Assembly (NCBI RefSeq): GCF_900129495.1
Contig: NZ_FQVX01000001.1
Span: 1,462,346 to 1,526,345 of the forward strand
Reading direction: 5' to 3'
DNA length: 64,000 nucleotides
DNA from: Geodermatophilus nigrescens
GTDB taxonomy: Bacteria; Actinomycetota; Actinomycetes; Mycobacteriales; Geodermatophilaceae
Position 1 is the stretch's first letter; each line of letters starts with the position of its first letter. Both the position numbers and the translations under genes were made by a program. Below, in pieces: positions 61,275 to 64,000 of this stretch. Under the pieces are notes generated by a model. It made no database searches and was not told where the DNA came from. It was given only the letters and a program-made list of their open reading frames with translations.

Positions 61275-61906
61275 CCGCTGTCGTGCGCGTCCGCGGGGAG
61301 GCGAGCGCCGAGCACGCGCCGGACGCCGCGGTGCTGGCGGTGCACGCCCGCGCGGTGTCGCCGTCGTCGCGGGCCGAGGCCCTGGAGCGGGCCTCGGCGC
61401 TGGCGGCGGGCCTGCGCGCGGCGCTCGAGCCGGCGGCCGGGGTGCGCCGGGTGGTGCTGTCGCGGGTGTCGGTGCACGAGCGGCACGCCTGGGACCCCGA
61501 CACCGGCCGGCACCGGCCCGATGGGTGGGAGGCGTCGGTGAGCGGGTCGGTGCGGGTCGACGCCGGCGCGGCCGACTCCGTCGCCGAGGTGGCCGCCGGC
61601 GCCGGTGCGGAGATCGGCGGGGTGGCGTGGGAGCTCGACGACCCCGCGTCCGCGCGGCGCGCCGTCCGCCGGGATGCCGTCGACGCCGCCCGGGAGGCCG
61701 CCGAGGATCTCGCCGACGCCGTCGGCCGGCCGCTGGGCGCGCTGGTGGAGCTGGCCGACGCGGGGCTGTCGTCGACGACGGCCGGAGGGCCCGAGCTCAT
61801 GATGGCCAAGGGCCGCGGCGCGATGGGCGGGGAGCCCGAGCTGCACCTCGACCCGCAGGACGTGACGGTGCACGCCGTCGTCGAGGCCACCTACGCCCTG
61901 GACTGA
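61271..61906 (+). CDS. SIMPL domain (DUF541) protein
   Basis: A 211-aa protein of the DUF541/SIMPL family: VVRVRGEASAEHAPDAAVLAV at the N-terminus, a GWEASVSGSVRV strand and a C-terminal AREAAEDLADAVGRPLGALVELADAG region. Relatives are often periplasmic or exported and protect against oxidative stress. This protein lacks a signal peptide, so it is probably cytoplasmic. Start overlaps the upstream gene. Confidence 0.8.
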   Translation: MTAVVRVRGEASAEHAPDAAVLAVHARAVSPSSRAEALERASALAAGLRAALEPAAGVRRVVLSRVSVHERHAWDPDTGRHRPDGWEASVSGSVRVDAGAADSVAEVAAGAGAEIGGVAWELDDPASARRAVRRDAVDAAREAAEDLADAVGRPLGALVELADAGLSSTTAGGPELMMAKGRGAMGGEPELHLDPQDVTVHAVVEATYALD

Positions 61907-62062
61907 CCGGCCGGGCGTGCCATGATCGGCCCGGCCGGCGCGGCCCCCGACCGGGGACCCCCGCCGGCCCCGACCCGCGACGCACCCCGCGGGCCCGGCG
62001 CCGGCGCGGCACCTCCCGCCGCCACCCCGCCGCGGCCCGGGGCGCGCCCGCGTGGAGACGCC

Positions 62063-62800
62063 ATGACCGCCACCGCACCCCACCCGCCGTCGCCCTGGCC
62101 GGGCTCCCGGCACGAGACCGAGCACCGCTGGCAGCTCGACGGCGCCCGCACGCTCGACGACGTGGTCGCCCGGCTCACCGCGCTCGCGGCCGAGCTGCGG
62201 GCCGCACATGCCGCCGGGTGGGTCCCGGCGCAGCCGCTGCGCGACGGCCACCTGCTCGCCACGCGGCCCTCCCGCCGGGCGCGCGCCCGCGACGGGGTCG
62301 CCGTCCCGCCCGGGGACGGGCAGGCGCCGCCGCTGCCGCTCTGGCGGGTGCGGGTGGTCGACGAGCCGCCGGTGCCGGGCGACGACGTCCTCGACCTCGA
62401 CGCCGTGCCGCGGACGCCCGTGGTCGCGTGGGACCGCTCCGGTCCGCGGCAGGTGTCGGGCACCGGGCTCGCCGCCGGGGTGCTCGACGTGCTCGGCCGG
62501 CAGGTGACGGCGGCCGACGCGGGGGAGCGCCGGTGGGCGGTGGTGCCGGCGCGCGTGGGGCCGGGCCACGACCTGGTCGCCGACGCCGCCGCGCTGCGCG
62601 TGCACGCGGTCGAGGACGGCGCGCTCGTGCGCACGACGGAGGCGCTGACCTTCCGGCACGCCGCCGACCGGGCCGCCACGCTGGCCGACGCCGCCGCGGC
62701 CTACGAGCGGCTGGCGCGGGTGGCCGCGGCGATGGCCGCCGCCGGTGGCCGGCTGGCCGACTCCGACGACGGGCTGCTGACCGTCCGGTACGGCCGATGA
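62063..62800 (+). CDS. hypothetical protein, 245 aa
   Basis: No recognised domain. ATG 62063 (GGAGACG upstream) is chosen over 61922, whose extension is Pro/Ala/Gly repeats. The sequence has long helices (DDVVARLTALAAELRAAHAAG, a repeat of Arg/Ala) and an internal strand-rich part with DLVADAAALRVHAVEDGALVRTTEALTF. It ends with ATGA overlap with the next hydrolase gene, so the two are co-translated. Confidence 0.65.
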   Translation: MTATAPHPPSPWPGSRHETEHRWQLDGARTLDDVVARLTALAAELRAAHAAGWVPAQPLRDGHLLATRPSRRARARDGVAVPPGDGQAPPLPLWRVRVVDEPPVPGDDVLDLDAVPRTPVVAWDRSGPRQVSGTGLAAGVLDVLGRQVTAADAGERRWAVVPARVGPGHDLVADAAALRVHAVEDGALVRTTEALTFRHAADRAATLADAAAAYERLARVAAAMAAAGGRLADSDDGLLTVRYGR

Positions 62801-63615
62801 GTGCGGTGGACCTGCACGCCGACGTCCTGGGACGGGCCGACGGACCGACGGTGCTGGTGCTGGCCGGTGGCGCGGCGGCCCACCCGTCCTACCTCGGGGA
62901 CCTGGCCGGGCTGGGGGAGCGGTACCGGCTGGTCGTGCCGCACCTGCGCGGGGTCGGCCGGTCGAGCGCCGCGCCGCTCGCCTCACGGTGGGAGCAGGGG
63001 GACGACGTCGACCGGCTGCGGGCCTCGTCCGGTCTGGACCGGTGCGCGGTCGTGGCGCACTCGGCCGGCACCCGCCTCGCGGTGGCGTACGCGGCTCGCT
63101 TCCCGGAGCGCCTCTCGGCGCTGGTGCTGGTGACGCCGCCCGCCGAGTACCTGGTGGACGTGCCGTCCGACGTCCCGGACCTGCTGGCCGCCCGGGCGGG
63201 GGAGCCGGCCGTGGCGTCGGCGCTGGCAGCGCTCGAGGAAGGCCCCGGCCTCACCGACGACGACTTCACCGCCTGGCGCCTGCGCACCGCGCCGCTCGGC
63301 TACGCCCGGTGGGACGCCACGACGCGCGCGCACGCGGAGGGGATGCGGTACTCGCTCGCCGCGGCCCGGGCGTTCATGGCCGGGGACGCCCCGGACGGCC
63401 TCCGCGACCGGCTGGCCGCGGTGACCGCACCGGTCCTCGTCGTCGCGGGCGCGCAGGACACGGCCGCCGGCTGTGTGCCGGTGCTCGCGGTGGCCGACGC
63501 CTTCCCCCGCGGGGAGGCCGCGGTCGTCGACGGCTGCGGCCACTTCCCGTGGGTGGAGCAGCCGGCCGCCTTCCGTGCCGTCGTGGGGTCGTTCCTCGAC
63601 CGGGCTCTCGGCTGA
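62797..63615 (+). CDS. alpha/beta hydrolase
   Basis: A 272-aa hydrolase: VLVLAGGAAAHPSYL as oxyanion strand, LVVPHLRGVGRSSAA, nucleophile elbow AHSAGTRL, AGAQDTAA acid region and DGCGHFPWVEQP histidine. It resembles small 2-hydroxy-6-ketonona-diene-dioate-type or proline-iminopeptidase-like hydrolases; substrate unknown. The ATG overlaps the stop of the 245-aa hypothetical gene (ATGA). Confidence 0.85.
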   Translation: MSAVDLHADVLGRADGPTVLVLAGGAAAHPSYLGDLAGLGERYRLVVPHLRGVGRSSAAPLASRWEQGDDVDRLRASSGLDRCAVVAHSAGTRLAVAYAARFPERLSALVLVTPPAEYLVDVPSDVPDLLAARAGEPAVASALAALEEGPGLTDDDFTAWRLRTAPLGYARWDATTRAHAEGMRYSLAAARAFMAGDAPDGLRDRLAAVTAPVLVVAGAQDTAAGCVPVLAVADAFPRGEAAVVDGCGHFPWVEQPAAFRAVVGSFLDRALG

Positions 63616-63639
63616 CGCGCGCGCCGTCGCGGGCGCGCG

Positions 63640-64000
63640 TCAGAACGGCGGCGGCTCGGGTGCCGTCGGCGGTGGCGGGTCGGGTTCGGGTGGTGGGGGT
63701 GGTCGCATGCCCGGTGGGCGGGTGGTGCGGGTGATGCCCGACGGGGTGGTCACCGTCAGCACCCCGTCCGGTGAGAGGGAGAAGTGCCAGCCGCGGGCGA
63801 AGGTCTTGAGGCGGTGGTGGCTGCGGCACAGGCAGCAGAGGTTGGCGCAGTCGGTTCGGCCGCCGTGTGCGTGGGGGATGACGTGGTCGGCGTCGGCCCA
63901 GCCGACGCGCTGGCCGCAGGTGGGGAAGCGGCAGGTGCGGTCGCGGGTGCGCACGAACCGCTGCTGCGGCCGGGTGGGCGTGTAGCCGTCGGTGGGCTCG
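63640..64000 (-). CDS. HNH endonuclease domain protein, 5' end beyond the window
   Basis: C-terminal part of an actinobacterial DUF222-type HNH protein, truncated at the right edge. Visible residues begin EPTDGYTPTRPQQRFVRTRDRTCRFPTCGQ, then WADADHVIPHAHGG (HNH His) and NLCCLCRSHHRLK (second Cys/His part). The zinc-like Cys motif and the Asp/His residues look intact. A Pro-rich tail follows. This family occurs in many copies in actinobacterial genomes, often linked to mobile DNA. Confidence 0.88.
   Translation of the reverse strand, partial: EPTDGYTPTRPQQRFVRTRDRTCRFPTCGQRVGWADADHVIPHAHGGRTDCANLCCLCRSHHRLKTFARGWHFSLSPDGVLTVTTPSGITRTTRPPGMRPPPPPEPDPPPPTAPEPPPF

Overview
The window is very GC-rich, gene-dense actinobacterial chromosome. 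The support is GTG starts, many GTGA start/stop overlaps, -10-like TANNNT boxes 6-8 nt before start codons (leaderless genes), Rv2228c/Rv2229c- and Rv2482c/Rv2483c-type gene neighbourhoods, a class A RNase P RNA and a candidate IdeR box. I infer a soil or rock actinomycete, most likely Geodermatophilaceae (Blastococcus, Geodermatophilus or Modestobacter type). That family-level call rests on gene and intergenic style only.

Layout. 0.25-11.6 kb: an acyl-lipid block with an acyl-CoA ligase, a three-domain HAD phosphatase/PlsC/wax-ester-synthase fusion, PlsB, an SDR, a stand-alone WS/DGAT and two alpha/beta hydrolases, suggesting phosphatidate-to-triacylglycerol or wax ester synthesis. 11.7-18.7 kb: FUSC-like exporter, NIF3 protein, DUF3311 plus sodium:solute symporter, zinc-ribbon coiled-coil protein and RNase H/phosphatase fusion. 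18.7-27.4 kb: amino-acid ABC importer, DHFR-like protein, orphan nadA, two anion/sulfite-type permeases, PIG-L deacetylase, and a secreted cell-wall protein behind a c-di-AMP (ydaO-type) riboswitch. 27.6-30.5 kb: phosphoketolase, then rnpB.

30.45-35.75 kb: a 5.3-kb integrative island inserted at the 3' end of rnpB. A 29-bp perfect direct repeat flanks it, a tyrosine integrase sits at the left end, and matching 21-bp arm-type sites lie inside both ends. Its cargo is four poorly known genes: a 416-aa orphan, a translationally coupled 154/205-aa pair, and a DUF2199 protein. This is the most accessory-looking part of the window.

36-40.7 kb: a four-carbon sugar-acid catabolic operon (KdgT permease, DUF1537 kinase, PdxA2-type dehydrogenase, GntR regulator) with a palindromic candidate operator. 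41-46 kb: VanY-type peptidase lipoprotein next to a two-component system, DapB-like protein, and LysG/LysE-like divergent pair. 46-49 kb: Clp-N protein with a small autoregulated HTH gene, then a HelR-type RNA polymerase helicase preceded by a 19-bp rifamycin-associated element. 49-64 kb: mixed housekeeping genes, including RidA, AraC regulator, SelO, PPK2, an iron-siderophore binding protein with a candidate IdeR box, SIMPL-domain protein, and a truncated HNH endonuclease running off the right edge.

All product names come from reading motifs and family architecture in the sequence. No database search was run.
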